The notes: generated by a model not told the origin, from the letters alone. DNA of 64,000 nucleotides from Legionella saoudiensis (GCF_001465875.1 NZ_LN901324.1:1612001-1676000), one strand, 5' to 3'. Positions 1-9,853 are shown, numbered from the stretch's first letter. Made by a program: numbers and translations.

Positions 1-1295
1 AATCTAGCTTACTGAATCTATTTGCTGGTTTAGAAACTGCTGTGGAGGGTACCTTGTGTATGCCCAAAGACCTCTCCCATGGATACATACCCCAAATTGT
101 TGATGTGTTTGACTCTTTAAGCGGTGGGCAATGCTTTAACAAATTACTAACTCAGGCACTAGCTCATGCTCCCGAACTGCTACTACTTGATGAGCCAACG
201 AATCATTTAGATAGTTATAACCGACGTTCATTGATGAGAATGCTCTCTAATTTTTCAGGTACATTAATTATGGTAACCCATGACATCGAACTATTACAAA
301 ATACTGTTGATACAATTTGGCATATTGCACAAAATCAAATTCACGTTTTTTCTGGGTGTTATGATGACTATATGCGAGAGCAAGCCATACAACGTACTGC
401 CTTAGAAAACGAAATAAGCCATCTGGTCCGCGAAAAAAAGCAAATGCATGCCAATTTGATGAAAGAACAGGCGCGTGCAAAAAGTAGCCGCCAGCTAGGT
501 GAAAAACAATTGCACCAAAAAAAATGGCCTACCCTTGTTTCCGGAACCAAAGTGAGAAATGCTCAAGAAACTTCCGGACGTAAAAAACAAGCATTAAACC
601 ATAAAAGACAGGAGCTCACAGAACGCTTAACAGAATTACACGTAGAGGAAATAATTACTCCCAAATTTATATTAAGGGGCCAGCCCACCAATCAGGCTCT
701 AATAACGATTAGCGAAGGTAGTGTTCGTTATGCCACAACCTCCACCATTCTACAGAACTTAAATTTTGTCATCAAAGGTCATGAGCGGGTAGCGATTCAA
801 GGCAATAATGGTTCTGGGAAATCAACCTTAATCAAAGCACTCCTAACAATGCCTTCTTTAGTGAGAACTGGAATGTGGCTGCTTCCTCCCGCCAAAGAAA
901 TTGGTTACCTGGATCAGCATTATCACAACCTAAACAAAGGAAATACAGTATGGCAAACTTTAAGTTGTGTGTTACCTAATCGATCCTATACTGAAATCAG
1001 GAGACATCTAAATGACTTTCTATTTCGTAAGAATGAGGAAGTGGAGGCTTTAGTTGAAACCCTTTCTGGAGGAGAGAAAGCGCGACTCTCTCTGGCGCAG
1101 ATCGCAGCCATTAGTCCTAAGCTACTGATCTTGGATGAAATAACCAATAATTTGGATAGAGAAACACGCGCTCATATCATTCAGATACTTAATGCCTACC
1201 CAGGAGCATTAATCGTTATATCACATGACTCTGATTTTTTAGCAGAGATTGGTATTACCACAAGCTATGAAATTAGGGACGGATTATTAAAATGA
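1..1295 (+). CDS. ABC-F family ATPase, 5' end cut by window edge
   Basis: This is the C-terminal part of a soluble twin-ATPase ABC-F protein, a family that acts on ribosomes (translation rescue or antibiotic resistance), with no membrane domain. The frame is open from base 3 (SSLLNLFAGLE), which is what follows a Walker A lysine, so the gene starts upstream; the GTG at 42 is only the first possible start inside the window. Visible: signature LSGGQ and Walker B LLLLDEPTNHLD of the first domain, a charged linker rich in Lys/Arg/Glu, then a complete second domain with Walker A GNNGSGKST, signature LSGGEKARLS and Walker B LLILDEITNNLD. The stop overlaps the start of the next gene (ATGA), implying translational coupling. 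Family certain, substrate unknown. Confidence 0.9.
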   Translation, partial: SSLLNLFAGLETAVEGTLCMPKDLSHGYIPQIVDVFDSLSGGQCFNKLLTQALAHAPELLLLDEPTNHLDSYNRRSLMRMLSNFSGTLIMVTHDIELLQNTVDTIWHIAQNQIHVFSGCYDDYMREQAIQRTALENEISHLVREKKQMHANLMKEQARAKSSRQLGEKQLHQKKWPTLVSGTKVRNAQETSGRKKQALNHKRQELTERLTELHVEEIITPKFILRGQPTNQALITISEGSVRYATTSTILQNLNFVIKGHERVAIQGNNGSGKSTLIKALLTMPSLVRTGMWLLPPAKEIGYLDQHYHNLNKGNTVWQTLSCVLPNRSYTEIRRHLNDFLFRKNEEVEALVETLSGGEKARLSLAQIAAISPKLLILDEITNNLDRETRAHIIQILNAYPGALIVISHDSDFLAEIGITTSYEIRDGLLK

Positions 1296-3055
1296 ATACA
1301 AAAATTTCGCTTTACCACTTTTTTATTAAGCTATTAAAACCACATAAATATTATGTAATTTCATTACTTTTAGTGGCTTCTTATTGGGGAGTTAATAATA
1401 CGCTTTCTCCCTATGTGCTTAAACTAATTATTGATAAAGTAGCTGCTTTTGAAGGAAGTAGAGGTGCTGTATTCAATGCCGTACTCCCTATGGTAATTCT
1501 TTACATAGTATTATGGGTAGTAATTGCCATTGACATGCGCTTAGTTGACTGGATTCGTTTACAATTATTTCCCAAGTTACGCTATGATATTGTCGATACT
1601 ATGTTTTCTTACTTGAATCGACATTCACATCGCTATTTTCAAAATAACTTTGCGGGCAGCCTCTCCAATAAGATTTCCGACATGACCGCCGGTACCATTA
1701 CCATTTTTACAACAATTGATGATGCCTTAGCACAAATCATTGGCGTGTTGATTGCAATCATTAGCATGCTGCTGGTTCATCCTGTTTTTGCACTCATTCT
1801 ATTAGTATGGACTATATGCTTTCTTAGCATTGCGGCTGTATATTTTAAACCCGTCCGTGATATGTCCAATGTTTTTGCTGCCAGTAAAACCACACTCGTG
1901 GGAAAAATCGTGGATAGCATCAGTAATGTAACCAATTTACGCCTATTTTCCCGAGCAAGTTATGAAAATAATTTAATTCAAAACGCAACTCAAGATACGG
2001 TTGTTACCGATCAAGCCATGCAGTGGGTCATTCTCAAAATGCGTATCTATTGGGATGTGAGTATCATTGTTTTAATTGCCACCAACTTATACATGCTTGT
2101 GGTGATGTATAGTAAAAATCAAGTCTCAGTAGGCGATTTTAGTTTTATTATTTCTTTGTCCATTAGTATTTTTTATAACCTATGGTATCTGGCTAGCCAA
2201 TTTGTACTCTTTGCCGAGGAATTAGGTAAATGCCGCCAAGCGTTAACCTTAATAACTGAACCTCATGAAATTACAGATAAACCTAATGCCAAACCCTTGG
2301 TTGTAACACAAGGACGCATTGAGTTTAAAAATGTGAGTTTTCATTATGATGAATCAGCCCACCTATTTAAAAATAAATCCATTGTCATTGAGCCTGGGCA
2401 AAAAATTGGTTTAGTAGGCTTATCCGGTTCTGGCAAAAGCTCCTTTGTTAATTTGATTTTGCGTTTATTTAATGTGGAGTCCGGTCGCATTTTAATCGAT
2501 GGTCAAAATATCAAGGCAGTGACCCAGGATTCATTACGCGAGCATATTGCCATGATTCCTCAAGACGTCACCTTATTCCATCGCAGTTTAATGGACAATA
2601 TTCGTTATGGGCGAATTAGTGCTTCTGATGAGGAGGTGATTTGTGCCTCCAAAAAGGCTCATTGTCATGAATTCATTACTCAACTTCCCCAAGGTTATGA
2701 TACTTTGGTGGGTGAGCGTGGGATTAAGCTTTCTGGTGGTCAAAGACAACGAATTGCTATTGCTAGAGCTATCTTAAAAGATGCTCCTATCCTTATATTA
2801 GATGAGGCAACCTCTGCCTTGGACTCACTTACAGAAAAACTAATTCAAGACGGCTTACATTTAGTCATGCAAGAGCGTACAACTATTGTTATTGCTCATC
2901 GTCTATCTACCTTATCCGAAATGGATCGAATTTTGGTTTTTGAAAAAGGACGTATTATTGAAGATGGGTCCCATCAGGAGTTAATTCAAAAACCGAGTTA
3001 TTACAGCCGTATGTGGAAAATGCAGGCTGGCGGATTTTTACCTGATAAGTTGTAA
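1292..3055 (+). CDS. ABC exporter, fused membrane domain and ATPase
   Basis: A half-transporter of 587 residues in the usual TMD-NBD order of type IV ABC exporters (MsbA/lipid, peptide or drug export), expected to work as an inner-membrane homodimer. The first ~300 residues hold about six hydrophobic helices; the ATPase domain has Walker A GLSGSGKSS, signature LSGGQRQRIAIA, Walker B ILILDEATSALD and the switch histidine in VIAHRLST. Its ATG overlaps the stop of the preceding ABC-F gene, so the two are probably co-transcribed. The substrate cannot be read from the sequence; pairing with an ABC-F protein hints at, but does not prove, a role in drug or peptide resistance. Confidence 0.9.
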   Translation: MNTKISLYHFFIKLLKPHKYYVISLLLVASYWGVNNTLSPYVLKLIIDKVAAFEGSRGAVFNAVLPMVILYIVLWVVIAIDMRLVDWIRLQLFPKLRYDIVDTMFSYLNRHSHRYFQNNFAGSLSNKISDMTAGTITIFTTIDDALAQIIGVLIAIISMLLVHPVFALILLVWTICFLSIAAVYFKPVRDMSNVFAASKTTLVGKIVDSISNVTNLRLFSRASYENNLIQNATQDTVVTDQAMQWVILKMRIYWDVSIIVLIATNLYMLVVMYSKNQVSVGDFSFIISLSISIFYNLWYLASQFVLFAEELGKCRQALTLITEPHEITDKPNAKPLVVTQGRIEFKNVSFHYDESAHLFKNKSIVIEPGQKIGLVGLSGSGKSSFVNLILRLFNVESGRILIDGQNIKAVTQDSLREHIAMIPQDVTLFHRSLMDNIRYGRISASDEEVICASKKAHCHEFITQLPQGYDTLVGERGIKLSGGQRQRIAIARAILKDAPILILDEATSALDSLTEKLIQDGLHLVMQERTTIVIAHRLSTLSEMDRILVFEKGRIIEDGSHQELIQKPSYYSRMWKMQAGGFLPDKL

Positions 3056-3342
3056 GCACGATAAAGAAGCTCCTGAAAGTGGTATTATCTTCGGCAATAA
3101 TACTTAGCCTCATTCCGGAGCTCCCCTCACACCATTCGGGATGACCTACTCTTATTTAGATAACGCCCTGCCAATTTTGTTCAAAATAAATCCATATCAA
3201 GTTATTTCTTGGAAATTAATCATTTTTTTATTAATAAACAAGGTGGCTAATTCTAAAACACCTCATCTATACTCAAAATGTGAGCCATCACAATGTTATC
3301 CGCCAAGGATGCAATATAAGGCTTAAGAAAAAGGAGTTTGTT

Positions 3343-4212
3343 ATGAAATTTAATTACTTGATCGTAGCACTTGTTTTAATACCGCTTTCCGCATTTAGCC
3401 ATCCCAATAATACCCTTCAAATTATGTCATTAACTCAAACACCGGAAAAAAATACTCAAACCATGAGCTATTCTAATGAGTCAGCAGCCCCGAGCCAGCT
3501 TAAATTACTTACCCGCAGCATAGAGTATCCTACGCAAATTATTCGCATGGAGAGCGAAATAAAAGATCAGCAAATAAGCTGTAACGAAGTTCATAACCAA
3601 ATCAATAAAATATTAGTGGATAACATCACGAATGAACATTTTATTTATGCCCTATACATAAGCTGCCACTATGACCCACAAACGTTTCTCGCCAAACAGT
3701 TCATTATTAATAGTTATTTTGATCCGGTAAATGATGAAGCTGTAGCCTATTTAGAAAACTACCTCCACGAATATAATGGTTCTAACCTATTAGGCACTCA
3801 ATTCAAAATCGAACCCGCTAAGGGTCTTATTATTTCATTAAGCTTTGCTGCAGGAATGAAAAAAAATCCAATTAAGCCTCCATTCACTGAATATCGACGT
3901 GATCGCAGTAATTTTTATTTCAAGAGCAATTATGAAATGAAAAATAAATTGTTTACTGATGTTTATGAAAACTTTTACTCAAATAGCGCCGATAAAGTAC
4001 TTCCATTTCTCGACAAATGGTTATTTGCAAATGCAGGTTCTTTATATAAAGGGATCTTAAGGGACTCAAACTATGCCGAATTGCAACCCGAACGCATTTT
4101 TCTTATGGAGAATGGTGAAACCATATTTGTCTCTGGATTAAAGCAATATTTTACGAATCATTGTGAAAAATATGATAATCATCGATGCTTACAACCTAAT
4201 CCCAAGCAATAA
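3343..4212 (+). CDS. Exported protein of unknown function
   Basis: A 289-residue protein not recognised as a known family. The start chosen is ATG 3343, preceded by AAGGAG at 3331-3336; an in-frame ATG at 3280 lacks such a site and would bury the signal peptide. The N-terminus (MKFNYLIVALVLIPLSAFSH) is a clear Sec signal peptide with likely cleavage after AFS. The mature protein is polar and has several Cys (SCNEVH, ISCHYD, NHCEKYDNHRC), which suggests disulfides in the periplasm or outside the cell. It stands alone between the ABC genes and the kinase gene. Function unknown. Confidence 0.8.
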   Translation: MKFNYLIVALVLIPLSAFSHPNNTLQIMSLTQTPEKNTQTMSYSNESAAPSQLKLLTRSIEYPTQIIRMESEIKDQQISCNEVHNQINKILVDNITNEHFIYALYISCHYDPQTFLAKQFIINSYFDPVNDEAVAYLENYLHEYNGSNLLGTQFKIEPAKGLIISLSFAAGMKKNPIKPPFTEYRRDRSNFYFKSNYEMKNKLFTDVYENFYSNSADKVLPFLDKWLFANAGSLYKGILRDSNYAELQPERIFLMENGETIFVSGLKQYFTNHCEKYDNHRCLQPNPKQ

Positions 4213-4265
4213 ATCTATGGCTACTGATCGGTAAAAAATCTCATTGCTCCGCACCTTACAGCCAT

Positions 4266-4294
4266 CCTACCGACTTAAAAACGAAGTCGGTAGG
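4266..4294. repeat. Perfect 11-bp inverted repeat
   Basis: CCTACCGACTT at 4266-4276 and AAGTCGGTAGG at 4284-4294 form a perfect 11-bp stem with a 7-base loop. No T-run follows on the plus strand, so it is either a weak terminator for the exported-protein gene or a dispersed palindrome. Confidence 0.6.
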
Positions 4295-4396
4295 CCATGA
4301 AAATGAAACAGCCAAGAAGAACATTGAAAATACATACTGGATGTTCCTTAGCAAAGGTTATATGATACCACTTTTCTTCCACTTTTTTTCTTTATT

Positions 4397-6463
4397 ATGG
4401 GAAAAATTAGCACCATTTGTTCTATTAATGAACCGGATTCTATAATTGATGCGAAACTCAAACGGTTTTATGCTGATGTGGCTAAAGGATTAGTGGAATT
4501 AAATGTTTTAATTGAAAAATACAATAGTGAAGAAAATTACCGTTACAGGCGTTTATTTCTCTATCAAATTTACCAAACACAAAAAGCATTAAGTAACCGA
4601 TTCCCACAGCGAATAATTGCCTCCTGTCCTGAATATCAACAAAAAATTCACCATAAGTTATTTAAAGAAATTAAACATGAATTTATGGATTTAGATATAA
4701 GCTCTTTACAAGAAGATACTTTAGAGGCACAACTTACTGCAAAACCATCCTATTTTGATCCTACCTCTCTACCAGAACTTATAGCCAACATGCCTCCAGA
4801 AAAGGTGGATAGTTTGTTAAAAATCCTTTTTGCTGGGGCGAGTTTCAATCGAGACGAGTTCATCAATTTATATTTACCTCAAGAGGAAGGTTATAACGAA
4901 TTTCAAATATTTTTACAAACTCACACCATAATGAGTTTGGGCGGTGGTAATTCACATAACTTTAAAGTAACCAATACACGTAATGGCCAAGACTTGGTTC
5001 TTAAAATAGATTTTCGGGAAAATTACCCCCGTCACGCAGACATCCATCTAAGAAAACGCTCATTGGAGAATGTATGCACCTCGATATGGGCTGAGCGTGA
5101 TGGTAGCTTTATTAATCGTGAAAATAAACTGGTGATCCGCACACTCCTGGTTACCGATTATTGCCAGGGCTCTGATTTAGAAAATCATGCCAAATTACCA
5201 CGCTCTATTACTGACCTAATTTCTTTAGCACTAAATGTCTATCTGCAAATGGCAAACCTCTTAAATAATATTGTGGGTGATGGTTGCGCTTTTACCGATA
5301 TGAAAAACTCCAATTGGCTTATTGATAATGGCGTTTTAAAATTAGCCGATACTAAATCGTTTTTATTTATCGATGAGTCTGGACTTCTGGATATGTCGAT
5401 TCCCGAAAATTATTGGTTTTATGGCATTACCGGTACAGTAGATCTAATTCCTCCGGAATTAAATAGTCGTATGCCTCTTCCCAGCTCTGCAGATAAAGCT
5501 CATGCATTTATGTTAGGAAAAAACCTTTATCAATTTTTAACTAATGCATCCGATTTGGATGATGTAATCGGAGAAAACACCGACTTTTCTAATCCGGTTT
5601 TTCTCACCCCATCAGGTGCCTTATTAAAAGCACTTATAGAAAAACTAACTTTAATAAACAGCGCACAACGTCCTTCAATGAACGAAATCATTAAGGAGTT
5701 ATCAGAAATAAAAACTAGGCACGAATTTTCATTAGCTTTAGAACACTATCGCATTTATATTTTGCAATTTAAACAATATAAACGCGGTCGCAATGATCTG
5801 GAAGTTGATAAAGCCATTAACGAAGCCTTAGGTTATCTTGAACAAACCACGAATGCGGATGAATTTCCTTCTTTAAAACAAAAGCTCGAAATCTTAAATG
5901 ATTCACTTCATAAAAATATGAAGGTTATTGAGCTTAAAAAAGCATGTAGAGCCATATTAAGGGAAATAAAAACATTCCAGTTTGGAGAAACGGATTTAGA
6001 GATGAAACAGTTTATAGAGGATAAGCAGCGCGACATTGACAATAAAGCAACAGAAGAAGAGCTACAACCGATAAAATTAGAATTAATAAATCTTGCAACG
6101 CAAATGGCCAAACACCCTATCATTAAAGAGATGCATAGTATTATCGCAAAGTTTCGCAATGAATGCCGTTTTTACACCATAGGGATGAAGGCAAAAGCAC
6201 TACGAATTGAAATAGCAATCGGTAAAGTTCCTCTTTTACAACGCTTTGATATCACCAATCAAAAATCAGCCCTAGGCAACTTAGTACTTCAAGAATTAGC
6301 ATCTCATCGTCACCCTTTTAGAGACAATCCAGTAACTAAAGCCGGTGAATTAAATACGCTTCGGGCTGCACGAGCTTATCGGTTATTCACTGAAAAATTT
6401 CCACGTCCTCAATCAGAAGAACTCCCCGCCTCATTGGATACAACGATAAGTAGCAGGTGTTAG
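4397..6463 (+). CDS. Eukaryotic-type protein kinase with helical-repeat C-terminus, putative effector
   Basis: A 688-residue protein with a central protein-kinase fold. Seen: a glycine loop around 180-189 (SLGGGNSHNF), Lys203 in VLKID, catalytic loop FTDMKNSNW with Asp301, Lys303 and Asn306, LADTK in place of DFG (Asp318), PPE (352-354), Asp366 and Arg425, so the core appears catalytically complete. The first ~170 residues have no recognised domain. After the kinase come two degenerate ~60-residue helical repeats (about 447-505 and 514-570) and a ~100-residue C-terminal domain. Stand-alone kinases of this kind in Legionella (LegK group) are Dot/Icm effectors; that role is inferred. The LegK subgroup is not assigned. 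No operon partner. Confidence 0.82.
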   Translation: MGKISTICSINEPDSIIDAKLKRFYADVAKGLVELNVLIEKYNSEENYRYRRLFLYQIYQTQKALSNRFPQRIIASCPEYQQKIHHKLFKEIKHEFMDLDISSLQEDTLEAQLTAKPSYFDPTSLPELIANMPPEKVDSLLKILFAGASFNRDEFINLYLPQEEGYNEFQIFLQTHTIMSLGGGNSHNFKVTNTRNGQDLVLKIDFRENYPRHADIHLRKRSLENVCTSIWAERDGSFINRENKLVIRTLLVTDYCQGSDLENHAKLPRSITDLISLALNVYLQMANLLNNIVGDGCAFTDMKNSNWLIDNGVLKLADTKSFLFIDESGLLDMSIPENYWFYGITGTVDLIPPELNSRMPLPSSADKAHAFMLGKNLYQFLTNASDLDDVIGENTDFSNPVFLTPSGALLKALIEKLTLINSAQRPSMNEIIKELSEIKTRHEFSLALEHYRIYILQFKQYKRGRNDLEVDKAINEALGYLEQTTNADEFPSLKQKLEILNDSLHKNMKVIELKKACRAILREIKTFQFGETDLEMKQFIEDKQRDIDNKATEEELQPIKLELINLATQMAKHPIIKEMHSIIAKFRNECRFYTIGMKAKALRIEIAIGKVPLLQRFDITNQKSALGNLVLQELASHRHPFRDNPVTKAGELNTLRAARAYRLFTEKFPRPQSEELPASLDTTISSRC

Positions 6464-6490
6464 CTTGTAGCAGTAAATTCCTTGTTTTCT

Positions 6491-7774
6491 TTAACCCAGT
6501 TCCGGTGCAAATGTAGCGCGGCGTTTAGGTTTCTGCTCAGTTTGTTCCTCAAGCAAAGCCTTATCATTAACAACTTTCGTGACGCAAGCATCAGACCAAA
6601 CGTTAAGCGCAGTTTCCAGCATATCAATTAACCCATAGAACGGTAAAATCACGCCCATCAACACAATAGGTACATTCATACTGGATAACAAGCTAATACT
6701 AAGGAAAAAACATCCCATAGGCACACCGGCATTACCAATTGCAGCAACAGTAGCAACAATCACCCAAAGTGCCATGGTTGAATAAGTAATAGGCATCCCA
6801 TGATTTTGCATCAAGTAAATTACCGTAGCAAAAATAAACGCCGCACAGCCATTCATGTTGATGCTCGTGCATAAGGGTAAAACGAAACGGCTTACTCCTG
6901 GTTTTACCTCGAGATTATTTTCTATAGTATTCATGGTCACCGGTAAAGTTCCTACCGAAGATTTAGAAAAGAACGCTACAGATAAAGCAGGTAACATTGC
7001 CCGCATGGCAGCAAAAGGCTTAATTTTATTTTTCTTAAGCCACAAAGGCAAAACCACAAAACCTTGGATCAGATTTGCCAAAACAATAATTAGCAAATAC
7101 TGCCAGATTCCTTTAATGTCCATACCTGAACGCAACTGGACTACAGTTGACGTCATAAATCCAAATAAACCTAAAGGAATAATCGCAATAATCCAGCGAG
7201 TCATGACTAAAAACATGCCGTGAGCACCACGGAAAAAGGAAGTCAGTGTTTCACGCGCCCCATCCTCAGGGATTTGGCGAACTGCAATACCAATAATAAT
7301 ACTCAAAAATAAAACGCCCATGACCTGCTGCTCAAGAAATGGAGCTAATAAATTAGTAGGAATAATATTTGCTAAGTACCCTACATACCCCAAACTATTA
7401 GCTGATTGAGTAATGTGTTGCGCGTTAATATTTACTTGCACTGAGCTAGGATGAATTAAGATGTATAAAAGGCAACTAATCGTTGCCGCAATAATAGTGG
7501 TTGAAAACGTATATTTAACTGTACGTTGCCAAATTTTTTTCATTAATCCATCAGTTGTGTAATTTGCTAAAGTCACAATAATGGATAAAGAAATAATAGG
7601 TAAGCTAATGCACTTAAAAATTTTAATAAATAAATCAGAAACCAGTAAGCCAATATCCTTTAAAAAAGGAATGCTCGACATTCCACTAAGAATCCCCAAA
7701 CCAATCATCAAGGCATAGATAATTGGAGTACTTAACATAAAGTTCTTCTTTTGCTTTTGATGTGCTGCACACAT
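6491..7774 (-). CDS. Dicarboxylate/amino acid:cation symporter (DAACS family)
   Basis: An inner-membrane secondary transporter of 427 residues that should take up dicarboxylates or acidic/neutral amino acids with Na+ or H+. Seen: repeated hydrophobic helices, the serine-rich re-entrant loop (SKSSVGTLPVTM), the substrate-binding NMNG segment (NMDGT in classical members) and the second hairpin GNAGVPMG. The ATG at 7774 is chosen because AAGGA lies seven bases upstream; a TTG at 7810 gives a longer protein without a ribosome site. Asn replaces the Asp of NMDG and Cys follows, which may shift substrate preference. Monocistronic. Confidence 0.88.
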   Translation of the reverse strand: MCAAHQKQKKNFMLSTPIIYALMIGLGILSGMSSIPFLKDIGLLVSDLFIKIFKCISLPIISLSIIVTLANYTTDGLMKKIWQRTVKYTFSTTIIAATISCLLYILIHPSSVQVNINAQHITQSANSLGYVGYLANIIPTNLLAPFLEQQVMGVLFLSIIIGIAVRQIPEDGARETLTSFFRGAHGMFLVMTRWIIAIIPLGLFGFMTSTVVQLRSGMDIKGIWQYLLIIVLANLIQGFVVLPLWLKKNKIKPFAAMRAMLPALSVAFFSKSSVGTLPVTMNTIENNLEVKPGVSRFVLPLCTSINMNGCAAFIFATVIYLMQNHGMPITYSTMALWVIVATVAAIGNAGVPMGCFFLSISLLSSMNVPIVLMGVILPFYGLIDMLETALNVWSDACVTKVVNDKALLEEQTEQKPKRRATFAPELG

Positions 7775-7989
7775 GATTAAATCCTTAAAGTAAACGGGAA
7801 AAATAGACAACTAAAATGATTAACAGCAACAACAAGAAGAAGGAGACTGAACGTTTAAGTTTATAGAATGAGAAATCATGCATCTGGAGTGTAAAAGCAT
7901 ATAAACCTTTAATATATGATTAAAATATGTACAACAAGTGCTTATTCTAACACATCTTACCTTCACGTCAAGAGATTTAATTCGAATCA

Positions 7990-9051
7990 TCAATATATTA
8001 GACTTTGTTTCAAGCGTATGATCCTCCGATAAGCCTCCTCAATTCGGTGAGAGTCGATTTTTTCGGTTAACACCAAATGTTCAATACGCTCAATAACCTC
8101 AGGTGCAGTAATAGTATCCCATTGATTTGAAAAAATTATCATGTCAGAACCTGCGTTAATGGTAAGATGTAAGGCCTCATCTAGAGAATAATGATCCGTA
8201 ATCGCTTGCATTTGTAAATCATCACTAATAATGACTCCGTCATATCCCATCTCGTTACGTAATAATTCAGTCAATATGCTATAAGATAAGGTTGCAGGTA
8301 GCCCTTGTGCATCTAAATTTTTATTAATAACGTGGGCCGTCATAATCATAGCTGACTGCTCTACATCCCTCACTAACTCGTAATAAGGAGCTAATTCAGC
8401 ATTGGAAAAGGTTTCTGTTACATCCACAAAGCCCTCGTGGGAATCACCTACTGCGCTGCCATGTCCAGGAAAATGCTTATAACAGCTTACAACCCCATAA
8501 CGGCGAAATATACGTACAAACTGACGAGCCAGGCGAATAACTACTTCAGGATTATCTGAAAAACTACGCTGCATCGCCCCAATAATGCCTCGCTCATCGT
8601 GCATATGTAAATCAACCACTGGAGCAAAATTTAAGTTAAACCCTAAAGAACTTAGAGTTTCTGCCATTTGACTCAATTCCGCCTCCAAAGCCTCCTCAGT
8701 TAGATGAGCCATGCTTAAAGCAGGCATCGTGGTCATGCAGTCTTCGATATGGGTGAGCTGATCAATAGCCCCACCTTCATAGTCAATCGCGGTAAATAAG
8801 GGCATACGATTATTATCTTCATCATAATGTTGCGCGGAATAATGATTCAACTGATGAATTAATTGCTTTATTTGCAAAGGATCTTTTAGATTCTTACCGT
8901 AATCCCCGGTGGCTACATCGCGATCAAATAATATAACACCGCCTAAGCCATCCTGTGATAACCATTCCGCGACAGGGCTTCTATCATGAACTTCGCTACC
9001 GGCAAATCCCATAATCAGCATCTGACCAATTTTATTTCTTAAAGTAATCAA
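7990..9051 (-). CDS. nagZ: Beta-N-acetylhexosaminidase NagZ
   Basis: A glycoside hydrolase family 3 enzyme that removes N-acetylglucosamine from muropeptides in the cytoplasm during peptidoglycan recycling. Seen: the NagZ loop KHFPGHGSAVGDSH, with the Asp-His catalytic dyad, and the nucleophile region ISDDLQMQAI. I place the start at TTG 9051 because GAGGAG lies nine bases upstream; an ATG at 9084 in the same frame would add 11 residues that read through that site. The resulting 353 residues agree with the compact single-domain NagZ enzymes of Gram-negative bacteria. A hairpin separates it from the exported-protein gene behind it. Confidence 0.9.
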   Translation of the reverse strand: MITLRNKIGQMLIMGFAGSEVHDRSPVAEWLSQDGLGGVILFDRDVATGDYGKNLKDPLQIKQLIHQLNHYSAQHYDEDNNRMPLFTAIDYEGGAIDQLTHIEDCMTTMPALSMAHLTEEALEAELSQMAETLSSLGFNLNFAPVVDLHMHDERGIIGAMQRSFSDNPEVVIRLARQFVRIFRRYGVVSCYKHFPGHGSAVGDSHEGFVDVTETFSNAELAPYYELVRDVEQSAMIMTAHVINKNLDAQGLPATLSYSILTELLRNEMGYDGVIISDDLQMQAITDHYSLDEALHLTINAGSDMIIFSNQWDTITAPEVIERIEHLVLTEKIDSHRIEEAYRRIIRLKQSLIY

Positions 9052-9130
9052 TTTCTTGGCCTCCTCATAAATGATAAGTATCATTCCCTGCTTAAAGGAA
9101 TGACAAATCCTTAACTTAATGGCAATGCCC

Positions 9131-9153
9131 CCTTTCCCAATATATGGGAAAGG
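9131..9153 (-). terminator. Hairpin between exported-protein gene and nagZ
   Basis: CCTTTCCCA (9131-9139) and TGGGAAAGG (9145-9153) form a perfect 9-bp stem with a 5-base loop just downstream of the 9166-9624 gene on the minus strand. No strong T-run follows, so it may be an mRNA 3'-end structure rather than an efficient terminator. Confidence 0.5.
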
Positions 9154-9165
9154 AATTGGAGATTA

Positions 9166-9624
9166 TTATAATTGTTTTGGCGGAATAGCAGGAATAGTGG
9201 AAAAATCACATTGACAATTATTTGTGGCTTCAGGAGGTAATGGCACTGCCGCAAAGTCAGTCGGATAACACACGGAAACATTCCATGCTGAATCGCCAGA
9301 TTTTATCTCATTAGGCAAAGACCAGTAATTTTTCGCAGAATATACCTTTCCTTTTTCGCTTTCCCAAAAAATGGGGGAATAACGAGCACGATACATCAAC
9401 TTCTGTCCATTGGTTTCACAAGGAAAGGTAACACGTCCCCAAGCTTGACCCGCAGGTACTGTAATTGAAGTTAAAACTTTTGCGCTTACGGCATCCATTA
9501 CCTCAACCGTAACATCATATTTTAACCAACAATTATCTTTGGCTAAGGTATAATAGCAGGTAATTGCCCACAACGGACTTGCGAATAAATACGTCAATGA
9601 CAAAATAATAAGTCGCATGAACAT
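9166..9624 (-). CDS. Small exported protein, unknown function
   Basis: 152 residues with an N-terminal signal peptide (MFMRLIILSLTYLFASPLWA, cleavage likely after WA). The mature part contains six Cys (CYYTLAKDNC, FPCET, VCYP, NCQC) and many aromatic residues, as in a small disulfide-stabilised beta-rich exported protein. The ATG has AAGGA eight bases upstream. It precedes nagZ on the same strand but is separated by a hairpin. No named family recognised. Confidence 0.78.
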   Translation of the reverse strand: MFMRLIILSLTYLFASPLWAITCYYTLAKDNCWLKYDVTVEVMDAVSAKVLTSITVPAGQAWGRVTFPCETNGQKLMYRARYSPIFWESEKGKVYSAKNYWSLPNEIKSGDSAWNVSVCYPTDFAAVPLPPEATNNCQCDFSTIPAIPPKQL

Positions 9625-9765
9625 AGTTTAATTCCTTTAAAACCATTGATCTCTTCATTTTAGTATACACGATATACAAATATATACAGTCAATGCAATA
9701 AAAACATGCATTCTGAGTGCATAAGGGTTGATTTTATTAACTGACATGTATAAGCTTGCCGCAAT

Positions 9766-9853
9766 GGAGAGATGGCCGAGCGGTCGAAGGCGCACGCCTG
9801 GAAAGTGTGTATACGGAAACGTATCGAGGGTTCGAATCCCTCTCTCTCCGCCA
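9766..9853 (+). tRNA. tRNA-Ser (anticodon GGA)
   Basis: An 88-nt class II tRNA. The acceptor stem GGAGAGA (9766-9772) pairs with TCTCTCC (9843-9849); discriminator G at 9850 and encoded CCA at 9851-9853. The anticodon loop CTGGAAA places GGA at 9800-9802, reading UCC and UCU serine codons. A long variable arm and the T-arm GGTTCGAATCC are present. It closely follows the gammaproteobacterial tRNA-Ser(GGA) sequence. Confidence 0.97.

Noticed and set aside
3081..3105. Terminator behind the ABC exporter
   Set aside because: The GTATTAT/ATAATAC stem is short and mismatched and has no T-run; not supported well enough to list.
3141..3326. 61-codon frame before the exported-protein gene
   Set aside because: No ribosome site, no family, and it lies in a plausible promoter region.
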